A stretch of DNA of 64,000 nucleotides, taken from Zoogloea sp041917255 (GTDB lineage: Bacteria > Pseudomonadota > Gammaproteobacteria > Burkholderiales > Rhodocyclaceae). The stretch spans positions 62,001 through 126,000 of the forward strand of contig JAYRYA010000011.1 of assembly GCA_041917255.1 (NCBI GenBank), in the 5' to 3' direction. The number at the start of each line of letters is the position of its first letter. The first letter of the stretch is position 1. The translations under genes were made by a program, and so were the position numbers. The notes under the pieces are model-generated. The model did not search any database, had not been told where the DNA came from, and saw only the letters and a program-made list of their open reading frames with translations. Positions 19,386 to 28,404 of this stretch are shown here, piece after piece.

Positions 19386-20036
19386 TCAGGCAGGCGCAAC
19401 AACTTGGCGGCGCCGCACACTTTCACTAAGCAGATCGAGCACGCAATAGAAAGCCCCGGCCGCCAGGGGCGGGTTGCTCACCGGCCAGCCCAGCCCCGGC
19501 AGCGCGGTGCGCCAGGCCCAGTTGCCGAGCCAGGTGCCCCACAGCTCCATGACCAGCGACAGCAGGAACATCGTCGCATAAAGACGCGGCGCCGGCCCCC
19601 AGCGAAGGCAGGCCAGAAAGATCAGCAGAAGCGGCAGCCCGAGCCAGTCGACGCCCGCCAGCGCCAGCGCGCCGACACCCACCCCGGCCAGCCACGCGGT
19701 GACCACGACGAACCGGCCAGATACGCGATCGGCGAGGTGCAGCCCCAGCCCGTAGAGCAGCACGTGGCCCGGCGGCACGAACAGCGGCAGATTGCCCAGG
19801 CGATAGTCGTAAAGCCCCCAGACCAGCGACAGCACGACCTCGCCGGCGGTGGCGATCCCCAGACACGCCAGCAGGCGCACACGCTGCGCCGGACAGGCCG
19901 CGACCAGCAGCGCACACACGGCCCACGCCCAGACGCTCACCAGCGGCTGCCCCCAGGCGCCGCCAAACCGATCGGCCACCAACCCAAAGGCAATCGTGAG
20001 CGCAGACAGCAGAGCCAGGATCGAAGAACGCGGCAT
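19386..20036 (-). CDS. Conserved integral membrane protein, 216 aa
   Basis: 216 residues with roughly seven hydrophobic helices spread over the whole length and short loops; notable conserved-looking parts are LSLVWGLYDYRLGNLPLFVPPGHVLLYGLGLHLAD and ELWGTWLGNWAWRTALPGLGWPVSNPP. I do not recognise the family beyond a generic bacterial membrane protein. It follows the hybrid-kinase gene (start 19354) upstream on the same strand, with a 31-base gap to the kinase start, so both could be one operon. It is divergent from the EIIC-EAL gene. Confidence 0.75.
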   Translation of the reverse strand: MPRSSILALLSALTIAFGLVADRFGGAWGQPLVSVWAWAVCALLVAACPAQRVRLLACLGIATAGEVVLSLVWGLYDYRLGNLPLFVPPGHVLLYGLGLHLADRVSGRFVVVTAWLAGVGVGALALAGVDWLGLPLLLIFLACLRWGPAPRLYATMFLLSLVMELWGTWLGNWAWRTALPGLGWPVSNPPLAAGAFYCVLDLLSESVRRRQVVAPA

Positions 20037-20171
20037 GGGGTATTACAGTCGGTGCGGAATGCGCGATGATACCGGCGAGGTGCCCGGAGAGGCGCCGACA
20101 GGACACCAAAGGACAATCCATACCGATGCCAGCGACCGCTTCATCCCACGGCTGCGCGCCCACGATCCGCC

Positions 20172-22304
20172 ATGTCTGACGCGGATCACGCCGGCGCGGG
20201 CGACCACCCCTGGGCCCTGGCGGTCCGCCGGGCCTTTCTGCTGACCCTGCCGCTGGTGCTGAGCGGTGCCGTCGCCCTGCTCGCCCTCAACCTGCCGCTG
20301 CCGGGCTACCAGGCTGCCATGGACGACTGGTGGGGGCCCGACTGGCGCAATGCGTTACAGACCGTATGGCAGGGTAGCCTTGGGCTGTTGTCGATCGCCG
20401 TGGTGATCGCCACCAGCCACACCCTGGCGGTGATCATCATGGCCCGGCAACGCCTCGACACCAGCCCCATGGCAGTGGCGCTGATCGCCCTGTGCTGTTA
20501 TTTCATTCTCGTGCTGCCTGGCAAGGGCCTGCTGGGCAGCGGCCTGGCGGTGCCACGGGGTGTGTTCCTGTCGGTGCTGGTGGGGATCACGGCCACCGAA
20601 ATCGTCCTGCGCCTGCGGCGCGTGCGGGGTCTCGACCTGAGCATGCTGGCCGAGGCGGATTCGGAACTTCCCGCGGTTCTCAAGTCCATCGTGCCTGGCA
20701 TGCTGACCATCGGGCTGTTCTTCGCGATCCAGCAAATCCTGATCGCCCCCCACGCCCAGTCGGCCGACGCCATCGGCGACCACGCCCTGAGGTGGCTGTT
20801 CGGGCTGTCGGACAGCTCGCTGCTGCGCGCCGCCCTGTTCGTCGTGCTGGCCCACCTGCTGTGGTTCGTCGGCATCCATGGCAACAACGCGCTGGAGCTG
20901 TTCTACCGCGACCATCTCGTCCCGGCCAGCGAGGCCAACATCCTGGCCCTGCAGGCCGGGCAGGCGCCGCCGGAGATCATCACCAACGCTTTCATGGATA
21001 CCTTCGTGCTGCTGGGCGGGTCGGGCGCCACCATGGGCCTGCTGATCGCGCTGCTGACCGTCGCCCGGGGCAGCCGTCGGCGCCTGGCGTGGCTGGCCGC
21101 GCCACCGGCCCTGTTCAACATCAACGAGATCCTGATCTTCGGACTGCCCATCGTCTTCAACCCGACGCTACTGCTGCCCTTCATGCTGGCCCCGCTGGTG
21201 AGCCTGCTGGTCGCCTGGTGTGCGGTCGCAGCCGGCTTCGTCCCGACCAACGCGAGCCATGTCACGTGGACCACGCCCATCCTGCTGAACGCCTGGCTGG
21301 CCGTGGATTCCTGGAAGGGCGTGGCCCTGCAGCTCGTCAACGTCGGCCTGTGTTCGGCGCTCTACCTGCCCTTCGTACGCCGCAACGACCGGATCCAGCG
21401 CGCCCGGACCCAGGCCACCTTCGGCAGGCTGGTCAGCTCGATGCGGGGGATGGTGGTGCAGCCGGGCCCGCAACTGCTGGCGCGCACCGACGAGATCGGC
21501 AGCCTCGCACGGAGCCTCGCCGCGCGGCTCGATCATGACCTGCAGCGCGGGCGCCTCCATCTGGCCTACCAGCCGAAGCTGGGTCTCGACGGGCAGGTCA
21601 CCGGCGTCGAGGCGCTGCTGCGCTGGAACCACCCCCTCCTGGGCGGCGTGCCGGCCCACGTGGCGGTGGCGATCATCGAGGACGCCGGCAAGATCAACGC
21701 GGTGGGCGACTGGGTGCTCGACACTGCCTGCCGGCAGCTGGGCGAGTGGCGCGAGCGCGGCCTTGCCGACATCGAGATGGCGGTCAACGTCTCGCCCCTG
21801 CAGCTCGAAGACCCGGCCTTCGCGGCGCGGGTCGAGCGTTGCCTCACGCGCCACCGGCTGCCCCCTGGTGCGGTGGAGATCGAGATCACCGAGGGCCATC
21901 TGGTCAGCAGCACCGACACCTCGGCGCGCAACCTGTCGGCGCTGGGCGCGCTGGGCGTCAAGCTGGCGATGGACGATTTCGGGATGGGTTACAGCTCGCT
22001 GCTGTACATGCGGCGTTTTCACATCGACGCGATCAAGCTCGATGGATCACTGACCCGCGAGGTGCTTCACAACACCAGCTGCCGCGAGATCATCGCCAGC
22101 GTCGGCCAGCTGTGTCGCAGCCAGGATGTGCGGATGGTGGCCGAATACGTGGAGACCGAAGCCCAGCGCGACCTGCTGGCGAGCCTCGGGTGCGACGGCT
22201 TCCAGGGCTGGCTGTACAGCCCGGCGGTGGCGCCGGACGTCTGCCGCGCTTTCATCGAGGCGCGGCAGACGGCGGCCCGGCAGGTGAGCCGCGCCCTTGC
22301 CTGA
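20172..22304 (+). CDS. PTS EIIC-like membrane domain fused to an EAL phosphodiesterase
   Basis: 710 residues. Residues about 15-410 are a lactose/cellobiose-type PTS EIIC: about ten membrane helices with the signature WFVGIHGNNALE and NINEILIFGLPIVFNPTLLLPF. Residues about 450-700 are an EAL domain that looks catalytically complete: EALLRW, NVSPLQL, EITEGH, DDFGMGYSS, IKLDGS and AEYVETEAQ are all present. EAL domains hydrolyse cyclic di-GMP. No EIIA, EIIB or HPr genes are nearby and no phosphorylatable Cys/His domain is attached, so the EIIC part probably serves as a sugar-sensing or substrate-gated membrane sensor. ATG at 20172; transcribed divergently from the 216-residue membrane protein. 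Confidence 0.88.
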   Translation: MSDADHAGAGDHPWALAVRRAFLLTLPLVLSGAVALLALNLPLPGYQAAMDDWWGPDWRNALQTVWQGSLGLLSIAVVIATSHTLAVIIMARQRLDTSPMAVALIALCCYFILVLPGKGLLGSGLAVPRGVFLSVLVGITATEIVLRLRRVRGLDLSMLAEADSELPAVLKSIVPGMLTIGLFFAIQQILIAPHAQSADAIGDHALRWLFGLSDSSLLRAALFVVLAHLLWFVGIHGNNALELFYRDHLVPASEANILALQAGQAPPEIITNAFMDTFVLLGGSGATMGLLIALLTVARGSRRRLAWLAAPPALFNINEILIFGLPIVFNPTLLLPFMLAPLVSLLVAWCAVAAGFVPTNASHVTWTTPILLNAWLAVDSWKGVALQLVNVGLCSALYLPFVRRNDRIQRARTQATFGRLVSSMRGMVVQPGPQLLARTDEIGSLARSLAARLDHDLQRGRLHLAYQPKLGLDGQVTGVEALLRWNHPLLGGVPAHVAVAIIEDAGKINAVGDWVLDTACRQLGEWRERGLADIEMAVNVSPLQLEDPAFAARVERCLTRHRLPPGAVEIEITEGHLVSSTDTSARNLSALGALGVKLAMDDFGMGYSSLLYMRRFHIDAIKLDGSLTREVLHNTSCREIIASVGQLCRSQDVRMVAEYVETEAQRDLLASLGCDGFQGWLYSPAVAPDVCRAFIEARQTAARQVSRALA

Positions 22305-22319
22305 AAGCGGCCGGCAGGC

Positions 22320-23951
22320 TTACTCGATGCCCTGGCTGGCGAGGTATTCCTCGTAGGTGCCGCGGTAGTCGACGATGTCGCCCGGGCCGCGGATCTCGAG
22401 GATGCGGGTGGCGATGGACGACACGAACGCCCGGTCGTGGGACACGAAGAACAGCGTGCCGCCGAAATCCGCGATGCCCGAGTTGAGGGATTCGATGGAT
22501 TCCATGTCCATGTGGTTGGTCGGCTCATCGAGCAGCAGCACGTTCTTGCGCTGGAGCATCAGCTTGCCGAACAGCATCCGGCCCTGCTCGCCGCCCGAGA
22601 TGACCTTGACCGACTTCTTCACATCGTCGCCCTTGAAGAGCAGCCGGCCAAGCGTGCCGCGGATCAGGGTTTCGGCGTCGTCGCCCTCGTAGCCGCCCTC
22701 GCGCACATAGCCGCTGATCCAGTCGGTGAGGTTCTCGCCACCGGCGAAATCCTCGGCGTGATCCTGGGCGTAGTAGCCCAGCTTGGCCTTCTCGGCCCAC
22801 TTGACGGTGCCGAACTGGGGCGCCAGGCCGTGCAGACCGGGGCCCACCAGCAGCTTGAGCAGGGTCGTCTTGCCGATGCCGTTCTCGCCGATGATCGCGA
22901 TGCGGTCGTTGGCGTCGGCGGTGAAGGTGAAGTTCTTGATGATCGGGTTGGCCGGATCGTAGCCAAAGGTGAGGTTCTCGATCTCGACGGCCTGACGGTG
23001 CAGCTTTTCCTTCTCGTCGTAGTCGAAGCGGATCCACGGGTACTGGCGGGACGAGGGCTTGAACTCCTCGATCTTGATCTTCTCGATCTGCTTGGCGCGG
23101 CTCGTGGCCTGGCGGGCCTTGGACTTGTTGGCCGAGAAGCGGCGCACGAACTCCTGCAGCTCCTGAACCTTTTCCTTGGCCTTCTGGTTGGCTGCCGACT
23201 GGCGCTCGCGGGCCTGGGTGGACGCCTCGATGTAGTCGTCCCACGTGCCCGGCCACACCTGGATCCGGCCGTAGTCCAGATCCGCCATGTGCGTGCACAC
23301 CTGATTCAGGAAGTGGCGGTCGTGGGAGATGATGATCATGGTGGAGTTGCGCTCGTTGAGCACGTTCTCCAGCCAGCGGATGGTGTTGATGTCGAGGTTG
23401 TTGGTCGGTTCGTCGAGCAGCAGGATGTCCGGGTTGGCAAACAGCGCCTGGGCCAGCAGCACCCGCAGCTTCCAGCCGGGCGCGACTTCGCGCATCGGGC
23501 CGTTGTGTTGTTCGGTGGGGATGCCGACGCCGTGGAGGAGCTCGCCGGCGCGGGCCTCGGCGGTATAACCGTCGTACTCGGCAAAGTGGCCTTCCAGCTC
23601 GGCCGCCTTCATGTAGTCCTCTTCGGTCGCCTCCGGGTTGGCGTAGATCGCGTCCTTCTCCTGCATGCACGCCCACATCTCGGCGTGGCCCTGCATCACC
23701 ACGTCGAGCACGCGCACATCTTCATAGGCAAACTGATCCTGCTTCAGGAAGGCCATCCGCTCGCCGCTGTCGAGGGCCACGTTGCCGGCGGTGGGCTCCA
23801 GCACGCCGGCCAGGATCTTCATGAAGGTGGACTTGCCGGCCCCGTTGGCACCGATCAGGCCGTAGCGGTTGCCGTCGCCGAACTTGACGGAGACGTTCTC
23901 GAAAAGGGGCTTGGCCCCGAACTGCATGGTGATGTTGTTGGCGATGAGCAC
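22320..23951 (-). CDS. ybiT: ABC-F family ATPase YbiT
   Basis: 543 residues, two soluble ABC domains. The first has GANGAGKST (Walker A), and LLLDEPTNNLDINTIRWLE; the second has GENGIGKTT and LLLDEPTNHMDMESIE. The EQ-type interdomain linker is basic (SANKSKARQATSRAKQIEKIKIEEF). The N-terminus MLIANNITMQFGAKPLFENVSVKFGDGNRYGL is that of YbiT rather than Uup or EttA. ABC-F proteins bind ribosomes at the E site and affect translation. A GTG start at 23951 with AAGGAA eight bases upstream. Converges on the EIIC-EAL gene. Confidence 0.93.
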   Translation of the reverse strand: MLIANNITMQFGAKPLFENVSVKFGDGNRYGLIGANGAGKSTFMKILAGVLEPTAGNVALDSGERMAFLKQDQFAYEDVRVLDVVMQGHAEMWACMQEKDAIYANPEATEEDYMKAAELEGHFAEYDGYTAEARAGELLHGVGIPTEQHNGPMREVAPGWKLRVLLAQALFANPDILLLDEPTNNLDINTIRWLENVLNERNSTMIIISHDRHFLNQVCTHMADLDYGRIQVWPGTWDDYIEASTQARERQSAANQKAKEKVQELQEFVRRFSANKSKARQATSRAKQIEKIKIEEFKPSSRQYPWIRFDYDEKEKLHRQAVEIENLTFGYDPANPIIKNFTFTADANDRIAIIGENGIGKTTLLKLLVGPGLHGLAPQFGTVKWAEKAKLGYYAQDHAEDFAGGENLTDWISGYVREGGYEGDDAETLIRGTLGRLLFKGDDVKKSVKVISGGEQGRMLFGKLMLQRKNVLLLDEPTNHMDMESIESLNSGIADFGGTLFFVSHDRAFVSSIATRILEIRGPGDIVDYRGTYEEYLASQGIE

Positions 23952-24006
23952 GACACGAATTCCTTAAATTCCGGCGGTCGCGCAGGGCGACACGGGCAAA
24001 ACAAAG

Positions 24007-24034
24007 GCGCCGGCACGGAGCCGGCGCAGCAAAG
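24007..24034 (-). terminator. GC hairpin between the PilZ gene and ybiT
   Basis: Perfect eight-base stem GCGCCGGC / GCCGGCGC with a five-base loop at 24007-24027. Read leftward it is followed by CTTTGTTTTG, a loose T tract. It probably ends the PilZ transcript about 70 bases after its stop; it lies upstream of the ybiT start and could also act as a leader hairpin for that gene. Confidence 0.5.
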
Positions 24035-24094
24035 CCGAAATTTATCATGTCTTTCAAGCACCTGAGAAATTTTCTCAGGGCTCGATGCAGCGCA

Positions 24095-24529
24095 TCAGAT
24101 CAATGACGGCCCCGAGACGATGGCCGCCGCGTCGGCCTCGGAGATGCGGATGGTCGCGGTAGAGATCACATGGAGCGTCAGCCACTCGTGGAGCCGCTCG
24201 GTCGCATCGCGGGAGAGGGTGACGAAACGGCAGCCCATCATCCCGCCGCCGGCGCCCAGCACGAAGTTGACCGTCTCTGCCATGCCGCGAATCACGTCGG
24301 GAATGCCTTCAAGGTGCAATACGAAGGGAAAAGCCTCCGGCTCGGCAAGCGGCCACCCCCATTGCACGCTGAAACCTTCCAGCGAAAGATCATTGACCGG
24401 CAGGCGCTCGCCATCAATCACCACCCAGAAGCACACATTACCCCAGCGCTTCGCCACAAAACGCTGGCGCTTGCGACGCTCACCGCGTGAAGCGGTGGCA
24501 GAGGCAGTCGCGGCCTGAAGCTCCATCAC
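24095..24529 (-). CDS. PilZ-domain cyclic di-GMP receptor-like protein
   Basis: 144 residues. The N-terminus carries an Arg-rich RxxxR-type motif (RGERRKRQRF) and, about 25 residues later, DLSLEGFSV matching the D/NxSxxG signature; both are the cyclic-di-GMP contacts of PilZ domains. A strand GGMMGCRFVTLSRDATERLHEWL closes the barrel. Likely a small stand-alone effector of c-di-GMP level, controlling motility or polymer export. Start is GTG 24529 (spacing to GGGAG fits) or ATG 24526. The EAL fusion and several GGDEF proteins in this window are possible sources of its signal. Confidence 0.8.
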   Translation of the reverse strand: MMELQAATASATASRGERRKRQRFVAKRWGNVCFWVVIDGERLPVNDLSLEGFSVQWGWPLAEPEAFPFVLHLEGIPDVIRGMAETVNFVLGAGGGMMGCRFVTLSRDATERLHEWLTLHVISTATIRISEADAAAIVSGPSLI

Positions 24530-24860
24530 GGCTTATCTCCCAATAAATTTGTCCGACAGATCCAAGGAAAATACAACAAATCCGCCAATCACAGATAATT
24601 TTTGCCCAAAAACACAAATTCACCAACAAAGCCCGAAACCAATTCAGATTTTTCGGAATACCCACTGCAGATACACAGAAATTGACGGTTACATGTCGGG
24701 AATTTTTACAAACCGACCGCCATACCTGTGACAAAAATCATAAGTTGTTGATTTTAATTAATAGCCCAAAGCGGACACGTCTTTTGCTCCAAATGTCATA
24801 GCAGTTGGGATCGCCCCCATTGCCAAATATTTTTGACGATTTTCAATTCGGAGTTAGCAC
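24530..24860. other. AT-rich divergent intergenic region
   Basis: 331 bases, strikingly AT-rich compared with its surroundings, between the PilZ gene (leftward) and the PEP-CTERM gene (rightward). No credible gene. It holds the promoters of both genes, including the candidate sigma-54 site at 24773-24788 and short runs such as TTGATTTTAATTAAT. Low GC is consistent with a regulatory region or with foreign DNA. Confidence 0.7.
24773..24788 (+). promoter_or_regulatory. Candidate sigma-54 promoter of the PEP-CTERM gene
   Basis: GGACACGTCTTTTGCT matches 10 of 12 informative positions of TGGCACG-N4-TTGCW with the correct spacing; the flaw is an A in place of the second G of the -24 GG. A start near 24799 would leave a 62-base leader. 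PEP-CTERM genes of floc-forming relatives are reported to depend on RpoN with the PrsK/PrsR pair, which supports but does not prove this site. Confidence 0.35.
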
Positions 24861-25532
24861 ATGAAGAAACTGCTCGCCCTCGCCCTGGTTGCCGCCACCG
24901 GCGCCGCCCAAGCCGACACCATCGTCCTGACCGACACCTTCGGTCTGGCCACCACCAACTGGACCAATGCCCTGTCCGGCCTGGCTCAGTTCAATTCCAG
25001 CCTCGGCACCCTGAACTCCGTCACCATCAACCTGTCCGGCGACATCGTCCAGTCCCTGAAGGCTGAAAACACCGGCGCTGTTGCTGACAACCTGACCCCG
25101 GTTGCTGGCGCCAACCTGCTGTTCCGCAAGGGCACCACCACTCTGCAGACCCTGGCTCTGAGCAACACTGGCTCCGCCTTCTCTGCCACCGCCTTCGACG
25201 GCACCTCCGACTTCGCCGGCACCTCCGGTATTGATTTCGGCGCCCTGACCGCTGCCGGCTCCCTGGCCGCCATCAGCTTCACCAGCGCTGCTGACCTGGC
25301 CGACTTCATCGGCTCCGGCACCCTGGCTGGCTTCAACGTTCGCGCTGTCGGCGCTGGCTCCATCTCCTCCGACAACGGCAACCTGGACTCCTCCATCTCC
25401 ACCCAGGCCCGTTACAACCTGACCCTGACCTACGACTACACCGTGCCGGTCACCACCGTTCCGGAACCCACCTCCATGGCCCTGATCGGCCTGGGCGCGC
25501 TGGGTCTGGCCGCTGCCCGTCGTCGCAAGTAA
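24861..25532 (+). CDS. PEP-CTERM sorting domain protein
   Basis: 223 residues. Signal peptide MKKLLALALVAATGAAQA, a Thr/Ser/Asn-rich secreted body of choice-of-anchor type (beta-strand repeats, no Cys), and a C-terminal tail VPEPTSMALIGLGALGLAAARRRK: the VPEP motif, a membrane helix and a basic end, the signal for exosortase (EpsH/XrtA). The protein should be exported, cut at the tail and delivered to the extracellular matrix with exopolysaccharide, as in floc formers. The exosortase is not in this window. CDS codon use is biased like highly expressed genes. A strong bidirectional terminator follows. Confidence 0.93.
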   Translation: MKKLLALALVAATGAAQADTIVLTDTFGLATTNWTNALSGLAQFNSSLGTLNSVTINLSGDIVQSLKAENTGAVADNLTPVAGANLLFRKGTTTLQTLALSNTGSAFSATAFDGTSDFAGTSGIDFGALTAAGSLAAISFTSAADLADFIGSGTLAGFNVRAVGAGSISSDNGNLDSSISTQARYNLTLTYDYTVPVTTVPEPTSMALIGLGALGLAAARRRK

Positions 25533-25575
25533 TCTGCCTCGCCCCCCCGGTTTCTGCCGGGATGCGCTGCAAAGC

Positions 25576-25603
25576 AAGAAAGCCACCGCAAGGTGGCTTT
25601 CTT
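25576..25603. terminator. Bidirectional terminator between the PEP-CTERM gene and yebC
   Basis: A perfect 12-base stem (AAGAAAGCCACC / GGTGGCTTTCTT) around GCAA, with A-rich and T-rich flanks in both directions. It lies 44 bases after the PEP-CTERM stop and 33 bases before the yebC stop, which are convergent. Confidence 0.9.
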
Positions 25604-25635
25604 GTATCCGGCGTCTGGCCGAGTGAAGATGCCGC

Positions 25636-26364
25636 TCAGGCGTCGTCCATCGCCGCAGAGGTGTACACCGCCTGCACGTCGTCGAGGGATTCCAGCGCGT
25701 CGAGCAGCTTCTGCATGCGCACCGCGTCGTCGCCGGCGAGTTCGGTGTCGTTGAGCGGCTTCATGGTGACTTCGCCGAACTCGGCGGTGAAGCCGGCCTT
25801 CTCCAGCGCTTCCTTCACTTCGCCAAACTGGTACGGATCGGTCAGCACCTCGATGGACCCGTCGTCGTTGGGCACCACGTCGTCGGCCCCGGCTTCGAGG
25901 GCGGCCTCCATCAGCGCGTCTTCCGACGTGCCCGGCGCAAACAGGATCTGGCCGCAGTGCTTGAACTGGAAGGCCACGCAGCCGTCGGTGCCCATGTTGC
26001 CGCCGTACTTGTTGAAGGCGTGACGCACGTCGGCCACGGTGCGGGTCTTGTTGTCGGTGAGGCAATCGACCATCACCGCCGCGCCGCCGATGCCGTAGCC
26101 CTCGTAGCGGGCCTCCTCGTAGGTGACGCCTTCCAGCTCGCCGGTGCCTTTCTTGACGGCCCGGTCGATGTTGTCGGCCGGCATGTTCACCGCCTTGGCG
26201 CGATCCACCGCCAGACGCAGGCGCGGGTTGAAGGCAGCGTCGCCCCCGCCCATGCGCGCCGCAACCGTGATTTCCTTGGCCAGCCGGGAGAAGACCCGAC
26301 CGCGCTTTTCATCCTGCCGGCCCTTGCGGTGCTGGATATTGGCCCACTTGGAATGACCCGCCAT
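25636..26364 (-). CDS. yebC: YebC/PmpR family protein (TACO1 homologue)
   Basis: 242 residues. The start MAGHSKWANIQHRKGRQDEKRGRVFSRLAKEITVAARMGGGD is diagnostic of YebC/TACO1, followed by domains with YEGYGIGGAAVMVDCLTDNKTRTVADVRHAF. This family was long called a transcriptional regulator and is now linked to relief of ribosome stalling at proline-rich stretches. In beta- and gammaproteobacteria it often precedes ruvC; here the neighbour is a divergent yjgR. Single-gene unit with the terminator at 25576-25603. Confidence 0.96.
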   Translation of the reverse strand: MAGHSKWANIQHRKGRQDEKRGRVFSRLAKEITVAARMGGGDAAFNPRLRLAVDRAKAVNMPADNIDRAVKKGTGELEGVTYEEARYEGYGIGGAAVMVDCLTDNKTRTVADVRHAFNKYGGNMGTDGCVAFQFKHCGQILFAPGTSEDALMEAALEAGADDVVPNDDGSIEVLTDPYQFGEVKEALEKAGFTAEFGEVTMKPLNDTELAGDDAVRMQKLLDALESLDDVQAVYTSAAMDDA

Positions 26365-26554
26365 GATTCTGTGTCCTTGGTTTGCAACGGAAAACCGCGA
26401 TTTTACCCCGCCGCCCCTACTTCGCGCAGCCCGCGCTTGCGACGGATCGATCTGCCACGCATTTTTCGATCACAATCGGGCAGATTTCATGCCCATCGCG
26501 GGCTGTTGGCCGATAATTGCTGACTGATCCCATTTCGCCCACCCGGAGGATTCC

Positions 26555-28087
26555 ATGACCGAGCCCCTCATCATCGCCAAGTCCAAGGACAAGGAAATTG
26601 CCCTGCTGCCGCAGCTTGCCAACCGCCACGGACTGATCACCGGCGCCACCGGCACCGGCAAGACGGTGAGCCTGCAGAAGATGGCCGAATCCTTTGCCAG
26701 CATCGGCGTGCCGGTGTTCATGGCCGATGTGAAGGGCGATCTCTCCGGCATTGGCGCCGCGGGTGTCGAGTCGCCCAAGCTCAAGGAGCGCCTGGCCGCG
26801 CTGGGCATCACCGAATTCACCCCGCGGGCCAACACCGCGGTGTTCTGGGATGTGTTCGGCGAAGCCGGCCACCCGGTGCGCGCCACGGTATCCGACATGG
26901 GCCCGATGCTCATCGCGCGCCTGCTCAACCTCAACGACACCCAGGCCGGCGTGCTCCAGCTGGTCTTCAAGATCGCCGACGACCAGGGCCTGCTCATCAT
27001 CGACCTCAAGGACCTGCGCGCCACCCTGCAATACGTGGGCGACAACGCCAAGGACTTCACCACCGAATACGGCAACATCTCCGCCGCGTCCATCGGCGCG
27101 ATCCAGCGCGGCCTGATGACCATCGAAGCCCAGGGTGGCGACAAGTTCTTCGGTGAGCCGATGCTCGACATCGCCGACCTCATCCAGACCGACGCCGACG
27201 GCCGGGGCGTCATCAACATCCTCGCCGCCGACAAGCTCTACAACTCGCCCAAGCTGTACTCCACCTTCCTGCTGTGGATGCTGGCCGAGCTCTTCGAGCA
27301 GCTGCCGGAGGTGGGCGACCTGGACAAGCCCAAGCTGGTGTTCTTCTTCGACGAGGCCCACCTGCTCTTCAACGAAGCGCCCAAGGCGCTGCTCGAGAAG
27401 ATCGAGCAGGTGGTGCGCCTGATCCGCTCCAAGGGCGTCGGCGTCTACTTCGTCACCCAGAACCCCCTGGACGTGCCCGAGAGCGTGCTCGGCCAGCTCG
27501 GCAACCGCGTCCAGCACGCCCTGCGCGCCTTCACCCCGCGCGACCAGAAGGCCGTCAAGACCGCCGCCGAGACCATGCGCGCCAACCCCGAGTTCGACGC
27601 CGCCACCGCCATCATGGAGCTGGGCGTCGGCGAGGCGCTGATCTCCTTCCTCGACGAGAAGGGCCGCCCCCACATGGTAGAACGCGGCTTCATCATCGCC
27701 CCCAACTCCCGCCTGGGGCCGCTCACCGCCGCCGAGCGCAAGGCGGCCATCGAAGGCTCGGTGATCTACGGGCACTACGAGGAGATCGTCGACCGCGAAT
27801 CGGCCTTCGAGAAGCTCCGCGGCGGTGCCGCCCCGGCCGGCAACGGCGGTGGCACCGGCGCCGCCCCGGCGGGCGCTCCGGCCCCGCAGGAAGAAGAAGG
27901 CGGCGGCCTGCTGGGCGGGCTCTCCGGCATCCTGTTCGGCACCACCGGCCCCCGCGGCGGTCGCCACCCGGGCCTCGCGGAGACGGCCGCCCGCAGCGTA
28001 GCCCGCACGGTGGGGTCCAGCATCGGCCGTGAGATCGTCCGCGGCGTGCTCGGCTCGATCCTCGGCGGAGGCAGCCGCCGCCGCTAG
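26555..28087 (+). CDS. yjgR: YjgR-type HerA/FtsK-like ATPase (DUF853)
   Basis: 510 residues. Walker A GATGTGKTVSL (near residue 28), Walker B KLVFFFDEAHLLF, and an arginine-finger-like RIGxxG block, all in the HerA/VirB4 superfamily. The sequence VFMADVKGDLSGIGAAG and the C-terminal SVIYGHYEEIVDRESAFEKL are YjgR-specific. The last 60 residues are Gly/Ala-rich (GGLLGGLSGILFGTTGPRGGRHP) and may be membrane-touching. Family function in E. coli is not established; a DNA- or protein-translocating hexamer is likely. ATG at 26555 with GGAGGA upstream, divergent from yebC. Confidence 0.9.
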   Translation: MTEPLIIAKSKDKEIALLPQLANRHGLITGATGTGKTVSLQKMAESFASIGVPVFMADVKGDLSGIGAAGVESPKLKERLAALGITEFTPRANTAVFWDVFGEAGHPVRATVSDMGPMLIARLLNLNDTQAGVLQLVFKIADDQGLLIIDLKDLRATLQYVGDNAKDFTTEYGNISAASIGAIQRGLMTIEAQGGDKFFGEPMLDIADLIQTDADGRGVINILAADKLYNSPKLYSTFLLWMLAELFEQLPEVGDLDKPKLVFFFDEAHLLFNEAPKALLEKIEQVVRLIRSKGVGVYFVTQNPLDVPESVLGQLGNRVQHALRAFTPRDQKAVKTAAETMRANPEFDAATAIMELGVGEALISFLDEKGRPHMVERGFIIAPNSRLGPLTAAERKAAIEGSVIYGHYEEIVDRESAFEKLRGGAAPAGNGGGTGAAPAGAPAPQEEEGGGLLGGLSGILFGTTGPRGGRHPGLAETAARSVARTVGSSIGREIVRGVLGSILGGGSRRR

Positions 28088-28404
28088 TCGCGCCGAGGGC
28101 AACCAGCCTTGCCCCACCCGCCCCAAGCTTCGCCCGCAAAGCCCCAAGCCTTGCGGGCGAAGCTATTATCAGCGCCACCCCAACCCCGGAAGCTTGCAAG
28201 CGCGGCTTCGAGCTGCGCCCGCGAGGCATTGGGCTTTGGCCGCGCAGCTATTTGCTGCAGACGGTCCGCCCGGAAGCGCGGCCGGTGCAGCATTTTGCAT
28301 CGACGGCAAGGTTTTTTGCCTTGCGTGCGAGGCTGATGAGCCACCGCGGCGCAGCATAAAGCATCAAGCGCAGCGCCCGGCAGCGCGCCCGCAACCCGTG
28401 AAGC
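28088..28404. other. Convergent intergenic region with hairpins
   Basis: 317 bases between yjgR (rightward) and the SMUG1-like gene (leftward). No convincing gene: the open frames here are low-complexity. It contains the inverted repeat at 28126-28164 and a smaller GGCAA/TTGCC hairpin with a T run near 28300-28325, either of which could end transcripts of the two converging genes. Confidence 0.6.
28126..28164. repeat. Perfect 14-base inverted repeat
   Basis: AGCTTCGCCCGCAA at 28126-28139 and its reverse complement at 28151-28164, separated by 11 bases. There is no T tract directly after either arm. Possible roles are a terminator of the converging genes or a dispersed intergenic repeat; one copy was found in this window. 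Confidence 0.65.

Noticed and set aside
24820..24840. Second sigma-54-like site, TTGGGATCGCCCCCATTGCC (24805-24824)
   Set aside because: The GG and GC elements are 12-13 bases apart instead of 10.
28084..28344. 86-codon frame in the yjgR downstream gap
   Set aside because: Composed of inverted-repeat DNA (AWGFAGEAWGGWGKAG-like), no ribosome site.
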